This document shows positions 7,972 to 14,479 of a DNA stretch of 34,331 bases, one piece after another. Positions within the stretch are counted from its first letter, which is position 1, and each line of letters begins with the position of its first letter. Origin of the DNA: Vibrio tasmaniensis 1F-187 (GTDB lineage: Bacteria; Pseudomonadota; Gammaproteobacteria; Enterobacterales; Vibrionaceae); contig NZ_AJZM02000355.1 in NCBI RefSeq assembly GCF_000272405.2, positions 1 through 34,331 of the forward strand, given 5' to 3'. A program made the translations under genes and the position numbers. The notes below the pieces were generated by a model. The model searched no databases, was not told the DNA's origin, and was given only the letters and a program-made list of their open reading frames with translations.

Positions 7972-8274
7972 ATGGATACGCAATCAAACAAAACAAACGT
8001 TGATATAGACCTCAGTTGGACGCAGCTTCACCAATATTCAGACGAGCTGCTATTGGGAAGTCCTGCATCGATGATTGAGGATGGAACGGCAATACTGACG
8101 TTGTTACAGGATTACTTATTGCACGTTCATGCTGCAAATCAACTCCAACACACCCCCATTGAAGGGCTGACAGGCTGCTTGCAAGTCGCTGAAGGTCTGA
8201 TTCGTATGGGGAATGAAATTCGATGCTATCAAGACCGTACGGGAGAGGTTCGAGATGAAAAAGCCACTTCTTAG
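7972..8274 (+). CDS. Unknown small protein of the element operon
   Basis: The 100-residue, mostly helical acidic protein is of unknown function. AGGAG is placed well before the ATG, and it overlaps the start of the next small gene by 20 bases. Like its upstream neighbour it has the size and charge of the accessory early proteins that follow the B gene in transposable phages. No motif supports a closer call. Confidence 0.68.
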   Translation: MDTQSNKTNVDIDLSWTQLHQYSDELLLGSPASMIEDGTAILTLLQDYLLHVHAANQLQHTPIEGLTGCLQVAEGLIRMGNEIRCYQDRTGEVRDEKATS

Positions 8275-8413
8275 CGCCGCTGAAAGCCACGAACTTGCTT
8301 GTCGTGTGTCCGCTTTAGGAGCTAAGCAAGTGCTTGAGCTTTTGCGCGAACTACAAAATCAAGCATTCGACCATGAAAATAAAACAAAGCAATTCACTAA
8401 AACAACTCATTAA
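8255..8413 (+). CDS. 52-residue protein of the element operon
   Basis: I place the start at the ATG at 8255, because GGGAGAGG lies just upstream; the frame is open further back but lacks a good start. The short product (begins MKKPLLSAAESHELACRVSA) has one amphipathic helix, about residues 8-38, and a Lys/Thr-rich tail. It overlaps the previous gene by 20 bases in another frame, consistent with coupled translation. No known family is recognised. Confidence 0.55.
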   Translation: MKKPLLSAAESHELACRVSALGAKQVLELLRELQNQAFDHENKTKQFTKTTH

Positions 8414-8436
8414 ATGTAACCTGTTAAGGATAAAAC

Positions 8437-8997
8437 ATGTCAATCCAAGAGCTAAAACTTAAATTATCTAAACTTCAAGAGCAAAGACAAGCTCTTGACC
8501 ATGATCGCAGAAGTGCAAAACCAGACCAATTACGTGAACGTAAGCAAAAGCATACGCAGCTTGAACGTAATGTAACGGACGCTCAGAACGCACTAAACCA
8601 AGTCTTTTCAGAAGATGATGTAGCAGAAGCTAAATCGATGTTTGATAGAGCGACAGCGGAGCTAGAGGCTTGTGAGGTAGTCATTCGTAACCTTGAAACC
8701 TTTATTTCAAGTACAAGCGTACTTGATTTGAAAGTGCTGCAAGAAGAAATTGAAGACATCAAGCAACAAATTATCAATTCATTGCATGATGACATAGTAG
8801 GTAAGATAAAAGAGATCCCCGCAGAAACTATCGAGCTGCTTAAGGACTATGTGATCGTTTCTCAATCAGGGACAAGCTCACCAAAAGGAAGGTATGGTCT
8901 GGGAAGTGGCGTTACTCAGGTCTTCGGTGAACTTCGAAGTGATGATTTTCGTGCTTATCAGAAAACGTTCGAAGAGAAATTTGGATTCTCTCTCTAA
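8437..8997 (+). CDS. Coiled-coil protein at the element's right end; possible cargo
   Basis: The 186-residue protein starts with a long coiled coil (about residues 1-60), has a second helical region at about 65-125, and ends with a Gly/Ser-rich linker and a compact C-terminal segment (about 145-186) rich in Phe and charged residues. It has its own AAGGA ribosome site and lies 23 bases after the previous gene. A strong terminator follows. In comparable transposons the last gene before the right end is often cargo, while in transposable phages this place holds early accessory genes. There are no catalytic motifs, signal peptide or membrane segments. I do not recognise it. Confidence 0.72.
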   Translation: MSIQELKLKLSKLQEQRQALDHDRRSAKPDQLRERKQKHTQLERNVTDAQNALNQVFSEDDVAEAKSMFDRATAELEACEVVIRNLETFISSTSVLDLKVLQEEIEDIKQQIINSLHDDIVGKIKEIPAETIELLKDYVIVSQSGTSSPKGRYGLGSGVTQVFGELRSDDFRAYQKTFEEKFGFSL

Positions 8998-9017
8998 TTT
9001 AACTAAAAATTAAGTTT

Positions 9018-9049
9018 AAAAAAGCACGAGTTTAGGCTCGTGCTTTTTT
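9018..9049 (+). terminator. Terminator of the element operon
   Basis: AAAAAAGCACGAG and its complement form a 13-bp stem around TTTAGG, and the right arm ends in six T. It lies 20 bases after the last element gene and 100 bases inside the right end, so element transcripts should not run into the host gene. Confidence 0.88.
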
Positions 9050-9067
9050 GTATATTCACTTCCTCAG

Positions 9068-9090
9068 GTGCAATGCTCATCCCATTGCAC
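9068..9090. repeat. Hairpin-forming inverted repeat near the right end
   Basis: GTGCAATG (9068-9075) and CATTGCAC (9083-9090) form an 8-bp perfect stem with a 7-base loop and no T run. A short GGATT...AATCC inverted repeat follows up to the inner terminal site. It may be a protein-binding site or structure at the transposon end; its function is unknown. Confidence 0.5.
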
Positions 9091-9105
9091 GGGATTCAAA
9101 AAAAT

Positions 9106-9149
9106 CCAATTATCTTGAAATTTCGCGAGTATTATCTCGGCTCTGCACA
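9106..9149 (-). repeat. Right terminal inverted repeat with two putative transposase-binding sites
   Basis: Read on the minus strand from 9149, the outer 22 bp match the left end at 18 positions, all four differences being transitions. AGATAATACT is identical and is again followed by exactly 13 bases and then GATAATTGG (9114-9106). The same 22-bp step between GATAAT sites occurs at both ends. Confidence 0.85.
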
Positions 9150-9155
9150 GTTTAG
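9150..9155. repeat. Right copy of the target-site duplication GTTTAG
   Basis: GTTTAG follows the terminal CA at 9148-9149 and matches the six bases just before 2161. Confidence 0.85.
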
Positions 9156-9156
9156 G

Positions 9157-9164
9157 TATAAAAT
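9157..9164 (+). promoter_or_regulatory. -10 box of the dioxygenase gene, next to the insertion point
   Basis: TATAAAAT lies 30 bases before the ATG of the downstream gene and only one base beyond the target duplication. The matching -35 region would have been on host DNA now displaced to before 2155. The element's end supplies ATCTCG at the 17-bp position, a poor -35. Confidence 0.5.
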
Positions 9165-9194
9165 CGCGACATCATAATTCTAAAGGATGGTGCC

Positions 9195-9518
9195 ATGTAC
9201 CACGGTCATATCTATTTCCCTCTGCGCTTTGCAGAGCAGGCAGAAACACTGCGTCAGAAAATTCTATCGGAACGTAAAGATGTGTTAGAGACTTTCCCAT
9301 TAATCCAGCGTTTGGTTGGCCCGCATAAGATGCCGATGTTTGAGATTCACTTTGCAAACAAAGAGTCGGGTATTGTTGAATGGCTTGAGCAAGAACGCGG
9401 TGATATGTCGGTGCTTATCCACCCGGTAACTGGCGGTGAAGAAACTTTGGATCACACAGTAAGAGCGACATGGCTTGGTCGTGAACTGGGTGTCTTTGAA
9501 GAAACGCTGACTAGCTAA
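9195..9518 (+). CDS. DOPA 4,5-dioxygenase family protein
   Basis: The 107-residue protein has the three conserved His clusters of the small DOPA 4,5-dioxygenase / aromatic ring-cleaving family: HGHIYF near the N terminus, GPHKMPMFEIHF in the middle and VLIHPVTGGEETLDHT near the C terminus. Length agrees with bacterial members. Plant and fungal relatives open the ring of L-DOPA by extradiol cleavage with non-haem iron; the natural bacterial substrate is usually unknown, so only the chemistry can be suggested. AAGGA lies eight bases before the ATG. The mobile element has inserted 45 bases upstream of the start, between the -10 box and whatever lay upstream, so expression may be altered. Confidence 0.85.
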   Translation: MYHGHIYFPLRFAEQAETLRQKILSERKDVLETFPLIQRLVGPHKMPMFEIHFANKESGIVEWLEQERGDMSVLIHPVTGGEETLDHTVRATWLGRELGVFEETLTS

Positions 9519-9529
9519 TTTAATTCGCG

Positions 9530-9581
9530 CCCGACAGTACGTACCTAATCAACGTACTTAGTAAATATCGCTGCTGTCGGG
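9530..9581. repeat. Nested inverted repeat after the dioxygenase gene
   Basis: CCCGACAG (9530-9537) pairs with CTGTCGGG (9574-9581). Within it, GTACGT and ACGTAC form an inner pair. There is no T run, so it is a weak terminator at best; it sits between convergent genes. Confidence 0.5.
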
Positions 9582-9628
9582 TGTGCCAATACTCACTTAT
9601 GTTTTGAACTATGCTCTTCCTTAAATAA

Positions 9629-9781
9629 CTAGCTTCTCCAGCTATTGCCCAGTAACAGCGATACCGCTACCGACACGCCTAATGCGATTAATATATTAGG
9701 TAAGTACAGTCCCCAAATCGCGACACAAACCGCCACCGTTACCACAGCCCACAACAGTGTTTCTAAAATCCAAGTGCCCAT
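9629..9781 (-). CDS. 50-residue small membrane protein
   Basis: This short frame on the minus strand starts at an ATG at 9781, with TTAGGAG eight bases upstream, and ends with TAG at 9629. The product begins MGTWILETLLWAVVTVAVCV and has two hydrophobic segments: about residues 4-25, and about 29-45 ending in SLLLGNSW. A Pro-containing turn (YLPN) separates them. It fits a two-helix inner-membrane hairpin. It lies 87 bases downstream of the histidine kinase gene on the same strand, so it could be the last gene of that operon or stand alone. I do not recognise a family. Confidence 0.65.
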   Translation of the reverse strand: MGTWILETLLWAVVTVAVCVAIWGLYLPNILIALGVSVAVSLLLGNSWRS

Positions 9782-9868
9782 AAAATAACTCCTAACTAGA
9801 TTGTGCGACTAGCATAACCAAGCAAGGGTAAACTTTTGGTCACCATACAATAACCATTTAGATAATCG

Positions 9869-11161
9869 CTATAGCATGACTTTGACGATGAACTCATTGT
9901 TGTGAACTTGATGAGTAAACTGCCAACCTTGGTTCTGACACACGCGATCGATGAGCTCTAGGCCGATACCAAAAGAGGTTTGTTGTTCAGAGTCGTTTGT
10001 TAGGTTTTCATCTTCCAAACGGTTGGTTACCTCAAACTGATGTTCTGTCAGTGTGATACTGATATCTCCGCTACCACCGTGTTGGAATGCATTTCGGACC
10101 AAGTTGGTGAGCACAACTTCTGTTAACTCACGGGGAAGGGAGTGCTCGCCTTGGTCGACCTTGGTGTGGATCTCTACTTCTTTGTTTTTGAGGAGGTAAC
10201 GTTGGCTTTCGATGATGTTGTTGAGCAGGGGAGTCAGCTTGATTTGCTCATAGTTGGTTTCCATTTCGCTATTACGACTCATCCACAACAGAGTCGTTAC
10301 CAAGGCTTTCATGTTGGTGGCCGAACGTTGGATTCGCGCTACCGCTCGTTGGCCACTGTTAGGGATAGTTTCAGATAACCGAACCAGCATATCGCCACTG
10401 GCTGCAATAGTGGCAATCGGTGTTCTTAGTTCGTGGCTGGCTGCTCTTAAGAAAAAGCTTTCACGTTCATTGGCTTGGCGTTCACCTTGTACGCTTTTAA
10501 TTAGTTGGGAAGCTAACTGGTCGATTTCTTTATACCGAAACTGAGCAAGCCCTTCAGTGTTGTCCACGTCCATAGATTCAGACCATTTTGATAGCGTAAT
10601 AATCGGTTTGGTGACTCGATGTATCAGTAGGCGAATGATTAAAAATACCAAGAGTAAAAGGGCGCCGATGGCAATGAAGGCGTTGTTAATTTGGTTCACG
10701 GAATCGGGTGGGTTGAGCTCGAATAGATTCAAGTAGATGGCTTCGTCGTATTCAGAAATGATGTACAAGGCTTCGTCTTTACCAGAAACTTGATGTTTGG
10801 CTGCATAGAGGTATTGGCCTGAATCATTGTTAGGTGATTGCTCGTAGTGTTCATAAATTGCATCGTTATCAAACGCTTTCCAATCAAAGGTTTGTTGAAA
10901 ATTAACGGGCAGATCTGAATAACTTAGAAATGCTTGGAATGTTGGGTTTTGGTAGTCTGGCAGTTGCCCTGTTTCGATGTATTGCTGCTCTGCCACTTCC
11001 AACTCATACAGAAATCCATATTTTGCCGATTCATTAAGGCCAATATGGTAGCTCTGTGAAACCATCAAACTGTAGATGGCAGTCAGTAGCACGACGATGC
11101 CAAATAAATAGAGGTAGATGTCGCGCTTAATACTGACTCGATTCATGTTCGCGTGTTTCAT
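9869..11161 (-). CDS. Membrane sensor histidine kinase
   Basis: The 430-residue protein has two membrane segments (about 14-36 and 160-180) that enclose a periplasmic sensor of about 120 residues rich in acidic and aromatic residues. A HAMP-like linker follows (about 181-235). The kinase core has the H-box SHELRTP with phospho-accepting H243, the N-box NLVRNAFQHG at 353-362 and the glycine box FGIGLELIDRV at 397-407. The ATG overlaps the regulator's TGA (ATGA), so the two are translationally coupled partners. The co-operonic secreted GyrI-like protein and desaturase suggest an envelope or membrane-lipid stress signal; the signal itself cannot be read from sequence. Confidence 0.9.
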   Translation of the reverse strand: MKHANMNRVSIKRDIYLYLFGIVVLLTAIYSLMVSQSYHIGLNESAKYGFLYELEVAEQQYIETGQLPDYQNPTFQAFLSYSDLPVNFQQTFDWKAFDNDAIYEHYEQSPNNDSGQYLYAAKHQVSGKDEALYIISEYDEAIYLNLFELNPPDSVNQINNAFIAIGALLLLVFLIIRLLIHRVTKPIITLSKWSESMDVDNTEGLAQFRYKEIDQLASQLIKSVQGERQANERESFFLRAASHELRTPIATIAASGDMLVRLSETIPNSGQRAVARIQRSATNMKALVTTLLWMSRNSEMETNYEQIKLTPLLNNIIESQRYLLKNKEVEIHTKVDQGEHSLPRELTEVVLTNLVRNAFQHGGSGDISITLTEHQFEVTNRLEDENLTNDSEQQTSFGIGLELIDRVCQNQGWQFTHQVHNNEFIVKVML

Positions 11162-11832
11162 GATGGCTCCTCATGCAAGACCACACCAATACCATGAATC
11201 GTGTGAATTAGTTTTGAGTCAAAGGGCGCATCAACCACTTGTCGAAGCTTAAACAGGTGTGCTTTCACGCTGTCAGAGCTTGGCATTTCGTCTTCCCATG
11301 CTTCTTCAAGCTTGGCTTTGCTCACCACGTTAGGGCTGTTTCGCACTAACATCACAAGCATTCGCCAACAGACAGGGGACAGCTTCAATAGCTTGCCGTC
11401 TCTAACAGCTTGGTGTTTGTCCAAGTCCAGTTTGAGATCTGCCACAGACAGCGACGTCACCGAACCTTGAGAGCGACGTATCAGCGCCATCAGTCGTACT
11501 TTGAGTTCTTCCATCGCAAAAGGCTTCACTAGATAGTCATCCGAACCGACCTCGAACCCCGCGATCTTGTCTTGTAGCGTGTCTCTTGCGGTCAACATTA
11601 GGATCGGTGTCGTGACACCTTGTTGGCGAAGTGATTGGCAGACATCAAGCCCGTCCATTTTCGGCATGTTGATGTCCGTCAAAATGATGTCATAACGTCC
11701 CTCTAACGCAAGGTTGAGTCCTGCGCTGCCATTGTAGGCAAAATCGAATTCGAAACCGTCGAGTTCCATATAGTCTGCAATGGCTTCTGCTAAGTCACTG
11801 TCGTCTTCAATCAACAGGGCGTTAATGCTCAT
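11158..11832 (-). CDS. OmpR-family response regulator
   Basis: I start at the ATG at 11832 (MSINALLIEDD), with AAGGACACTT before it; the longer frame upstream would run into the desaturase gene. The product has 224 residues. The receiver domain (1-118) has the acidic pair ED/D at 9-11, phospho-accepting D53 in LTDINMPKMDG, the T/S switch in MLTARD and K103 in YLVKPF. The winged-helix output domain (about 128-222) ends with the usual IHTIHGIGVVL hairpin. It starts eight bases after the desaturase stop codon and overlaps the kinase gene by four bases. A direct repeat at 13462-13479 is a candidate binding site for it. Confidence 0.92.
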   Translation of the reverse strand: MSINALLIEDDSDLAEAIADYMELDGFEFDFAYNGSAGLNLALEGRYDIILTDINMPKMDGLDVCQSLRQQGVTTPILMLTARDTLQDKIAGFEVGSDDYLVKPFAMEELKVRLMALIRRSQGSVTSLSVADLKLDLDKHQAVRDGKLLKLSPVCWRMLVMLVRNSPNVVSKAKLEEAWEDEMPSSDSVKAHLFKLRQVVDAPFDSKLIHTIHGIGVVLHEEPS

Positions 11833-11840
11833 AAGTGTCC

Positions 11841-12752
11841 TTACTTTGTTTCTCGTTCTCTTTTCCAAGCCCAAATCGGTGGCTGAATAAGAATTTGTAA
11901 TCGGTAATTCCAATTTGGCGCATGCCATAACTGTTGACACAGTTTAACGTAGCCGTGGAAATATACCTTAAATGGGTTCACAGAGTTGATTCTCGGGAAC
12001 ACACCATATCTGACTTCTTTCTCTTCTTTGGCGAAGGTACCGAACATGCGGTCCCAAATGATAAAGATCCCAGCGTAGTTCTTATCAAGATACTGCTTGT
12101 TGGTCGCGTGATGCACTCTATGGTGTGAAGGCGTATTAAACACCGCTTCAACAGGGCGGGGCAGGCGCTTAACGGTTTCGGTGTGCAATAGCGTTTGATA
12201 AAGCTGCACAAAGGTTTCACACATCAGAACCACAAACGGGTTAAAGCCGAGCAGAATCAACGGCAAGTGGAAAAAGAACGGGAAGAACCAATCTAAAGGC
12301 CCGAATCGGTAAGCGACAGATATATTAAAGTAAGGCGAGCTATGGTGAACTGAGTGCGTTCCCCAAGCTAAACCGTTGCTGTGCAAGGACCTATGCTCCC
12401 AGTAGTACGCGAGATCGGCCAAGATCAAGCAACCAAGAATTGTCCAACCGGATATCGGTAGCTGAGTTAGGCTGAAATTCTCGTAGGCGTAAACAAACGT
12501 GCCCACATAGGCTAACCCGACAAAGAAAAGGGTCACCAACAAGAAGAACAAAGTGACTAAGTTGGTCGCGCTGTCTACCAACATATTCCAGCTGAGCTTT
12601 TTCTTAAAGGCATAGCGGATAAGCTCAAAGATAAACAGAGCCAGAGCAAGCAATAGAAAGTTGTCGTCTACCCAAGTCTCAGTAAGGATGATGCTCGTTT
12701 CTGTGAATGTTTGAGAGAGAAAATTCCCAATGCTACCCATAGTGAAATCCAT
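11841..12752 (-). CDS. Sterol desaturase / fatty-acid hydroxylase family membrane enzyme
   Basis: The 303-residue integral membrane protein has the full set of di-iron histidine motifs of this superfamily: HRSLH (H120, H124), HSVHH (H133, H136, H137) and HHRVHH (H210, H211, H214, H215). Four or more hydrophobic segments surround them. Members insert oxygen into, or desaturate, sterols, fatty acids or related lipids at the inner membrane. Vibrios generally lack sterols, so a membrane lipid is the likelier substrate (inference). The frame opens at a GTG overlapping the previous TGA, but AAGGA lies seven bases before the ATG at 12752, so I use that. Cotranscription with a two-component system suggests lipid remodelling under its control. 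Confidence 0.88.
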   Translation of the reverse strand: MDFTMGSIGNFLSQTFTETSIILTETWVDDNFLLLALALFIFELIRYAFKKKLSWNMLVDSATNLVTLFFLLVTLFFVGLAYVGTFVYAYENFSLTQLPISGWTILGCLILADLAYYWEHRSLHSNGLAWGTHSVHHSSPYFNISVAYRFGPLDWFFPFFFHLPLILLGFNPFVVLMCETFVQLYQTLLHTETVKRLPRPVEAVFNTPSHHRVHHATNKQYLDKNYAGIFIIWDRMFGTFAKEEKEVRYGVFPRINSVNPFKVYFHGYVKLCQQLWHAPNWNYRLQILIQPPIWAWKRERETK

Positions 12753-12763
12753 AACTAAATCCT

Positions 12764-13411
12764 TCACTGATTGTTCTTATAATAGACGTATAACTCACTA
12801 GAATCTGGCAACCCATACTGATTCAGTTGGTGGTGCTCTATAACCATGTCCACTTCTTTTAATATCGCGATACCTTCCCAAGCTTGTGCTAATTCCTGTT
12901 CGGTATGTTCGCCTTTACCTAGTAGAAGCGTGCCTTTGACTTTGTTCGGGAGCTTAATTAAGAGCTTGTTTTTATTTAATTTTGATTGCTGAGTCGGGAA
13001 GCCAATCATGATTGTTGCTTCGCTGAAATCTAAGCTGATGTCTTGATAGACGACGATGACTTGCTGTTGCTGTTGCTGTGCGACCTCTTCGTCATCGGAT
13101 TCGAGGTTCTGGTAGAAATCCACCCATAGGTTTGGCACGTCTTCTAAAGGAATTGTCTTACTCAAACCTTGCAGATAAGTCGTGTTTGCAGTGACTTGTG
13201 GTTTTACCTCTACGGGCTTAGTTGCTTCTGACTGAGCTATTACTGATTGAGTTACTGCCGTCTCAGCTGTTGATGCCTTTTTAATTGGCTGTGCTGTCGA
13301 ATTAATTGGCTGCTCCGTCGAAGCATCCGCAACCGCTGGCTGAATATGTAATACCCCCCAGACAACACCAGTAATACCGACTGTCGTGAGTAATGAAGCG
13401 AATAATTTCAT
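12764..13411 (-). CDS. Secreted GyrI-like (AraC effector-binding fold) protein
   Basis: The 215-residue protein begins with a signal peptide (MKLFASLLTTVGITGVVWGV..., likely cleaved near residue 29 after AVA). A Thr/Ala/Val-rich linker follows (about 30-85). The C-terminal 120 residues resemble the GyrI-like ligand-binding fold: IPLEDVPNLWVDFYQNL, VIVVYQDISLDF, TIMIGFP and LPNKVKGTLLLGKGEH, then a WEGI helix and a final YVYYK strand. A run of six Gln interrupts the domain after an acidic patch. GyrI-like domains bind small hydrophobic or cationic compounds, so a periplasmic ligand sensor or scavenger is possible. It is the first gene of a four-gene operon, with AAGGAAAGAGC before the ATG. The fold is inferred from pattern only. 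Confidence 0.65.
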   Translation of the reverse strand: MKLFASLLTTVGITGVVWGVLHIQPAVADASTEQPINSTAQPIKKASTAETAVTQSVIAQSEATKPVEVKPQVTANTTYLQGLSKTIPLEDVPNLWVDFYQNLESDDEEVAQQQQQQVIVVYQDISLDFSEATIMIGFPTQQSKLNKNKLLIKLPNKVKGTLLLGKGEHTEQELAQAWEGIAILKEVDMVIEHHQLNQYGLPDSSELYVYYKNNQ

Positions 13412-13461
13412 GCTCTTTCCTTGTTGTTCATTTTTCTTATCAAGGACAATAAAGGAGGCGA

Positions 13462-13479
13462 GGTAAACAAAAGGTAACC
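13462..13479. promoter_or_regulatory. Candidate OmpR-family regulator box
   Basis: GGTAAAC (13462-13468) and GGTAACC (13473-13479) form a direct repeat with an 11-bp step, the arrangement OmpR-type regulators favour. It lies 51 bases before the first gene of the two-component operon and about 110 bases before the efflux genes, so it could serve either. It resembles a CpxR box but with one extra base of spacing. Confidence 0.5.
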
Positions 13480-13591
13480 GAGCTAGTGACTAAGCGAGTC
13501 TGTCGTCTAATTTGTTAATACAGCAATTTGGGACACTTTTTTCCATGTTGGATTGGTAATACTGGCGCCATATTCATTTATGGGCTCAATA

Positions 13592-14479
13592 ATGCTATTC
13601 AAACATCCCATCTCTCTGCTGACGATTATTCGGCTTAATCCATTAAAGGTCGCCGCGACTTGGTTAATGGTACTGGCTGAAAACGTGATGCTTATTCTGC
13701 TGCCACTGTTTATTGGTTACGCCATAGACGGAGTGCTAAACCAAAGCTTTCAGCCTTTGATGATGTTGGCACTGATTCTTTTTGTACTGGTGATCATCAG
13801 TGTCGTTCGCCGTTTTTACGATACCCGTGTGTATGGTGCTATTCGCGTAAAACTGGCAAACCTTGTTGAGCGTAACCTGCGCGGTTTGTCTATTTCGACC
13901 AAAGACGCCCGGCTAACCATGTCTCGTGAGCTGGTTGATTTCCTAGAAGATGATTTGCCTACTTTGATGACCGCGATAGTTCAGCTGGTCGCGACGGTGG
14001 TTATCCTCTCAACGTTTCACTTCTCATTGGCGCTTTGCATGTTGTTTGCAGGGTTGTCGATGCTGGTTATCTACGGCGTATTTCACCGAACCTTTACACG
14101 ACTCAATGGCCAATTTAACGACCAAGTTGAACAGCAAGTGAAGTTGCTGAGTGGTGTTCGCTTATCTGCACTTCGTTGGCACTTTGAGCGCCTAAAACAG
14201 TGTGAAATCAAACTGTCTGATACCGAAGCTGTTGTCTATGGGCTGATTTTTATCGTGTTGTTTGGCGCGGTCATCGGCAATTTATGGATGGTGAGTCAGC
14301 TTATCGAGCCGACGGCTGGTCAAGTGTTCTCCATCGTCACTTATTCACTGGAGTTTGTTGAAACCGCAGTGATGCTACCAATCACGCTACAAACCCTTTC
14401 TCGTCTCACTGAAATCAGTCAGCGCCTTAATCACACCTCCACTCAACAGGTTACCAAGGGGATACCTCATGAAATTTAA
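13592..14479 (+). CDS. ABC-exporter-type six-helix membrane domain protein without ATPase
   Basis: The protein has about 295 residues from the ATG at 13592 (MLFKHPISLL). An ATG at 13580 and a TTG at 13553 are alternatives; none has a strong ribosome site. It matches the stand-alone ABC transporter six-transmembrane-domain family: an N-terminal elbow helix, LPLFIGYAIDGVLNQSF after the first membrane helix, a long cytoplasmic helix region (RRFYDTRVYGAIRVKLANLVERNL) and further helices to about residue 280. No Walker A, signature or Walker B sequence follows, and no ATPase gene lies nearby, so classic ABC transport is not explained. It overlaps the RND adaptor gene by 11 bases, which points to a joint function with the pump. 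Confidence 0.82.
   Translation: MLFKHPISLLTIIRLNPLKVAATWLMVLAENVMLILLPLFIGYAIDGVLNQSFQPLMMLALILFVLVIISVVRRFYDTRVYGAIRVKLANLVERNLRGLSISTKDARLTMSRELVDFLEDDLPTLMTAIVQLVATVVILSTFHFSLALCMLFAGLSMLVIYGVFHRTFTRLNGQFNDQVEQQVKLLSGVRLSALRWHFERLKQCEIKLSDTEAVVYGLIFIVLFGAVIGNLWMVSQLIEPTAGQVFSIVTYSLEFVETAVMLPITLQTLSRLTEISQRLNHTSTQQVTKGIPHEI

Larger units (their letters stand above)
2161..9149. mobile_element. 6,989-bp Mu/TniAB-like transposable element with phage-type regulation and no virion genes
   Basis: The boundaries come from three agreeing signals: TG...CA ends, 22-bp terminal inverted repeats with 18 matches, and a flanking 6-bp direct repeat GTTTAG. Inside, a minus-strand XRE repressor faces a compact plus-strand operon of ten genes: a Ner-like protein, two small regulators, a coiled-coil protein, a DD(35)E transposase, an AAA+ ATPase, three small proteins and a terminal coiled-coil protein. 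A terminator closes the operon. The order repressor / Ner-like / transposase / ATPase is that of the early region of transposable phages. No lysis, capsid, portal, terminase or tail gene is present, and no antibiotic or metal resistance gene. The ends and all genes look intact, so it may still be able to move. Whether it is a transposon, a satellite of a Mu-like phage or a reduced prophage cannot be told from sequence alone. Confidence 0.88.

Noticed and set aside
11833..11940. N-terminal extension of the response regulator
   Set aside because: It would overlap the desaturase gene by about 100 bases; a good ribosome site and the receiver domain start support the ATG at 11832.
13020..13100. 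Six-glutamine run in the secreted protein as a sign of a frameshift or pseudogene
   Set aside because: The frame stays open with good domain pattern on both sides; it is simple-sequence expansion only.
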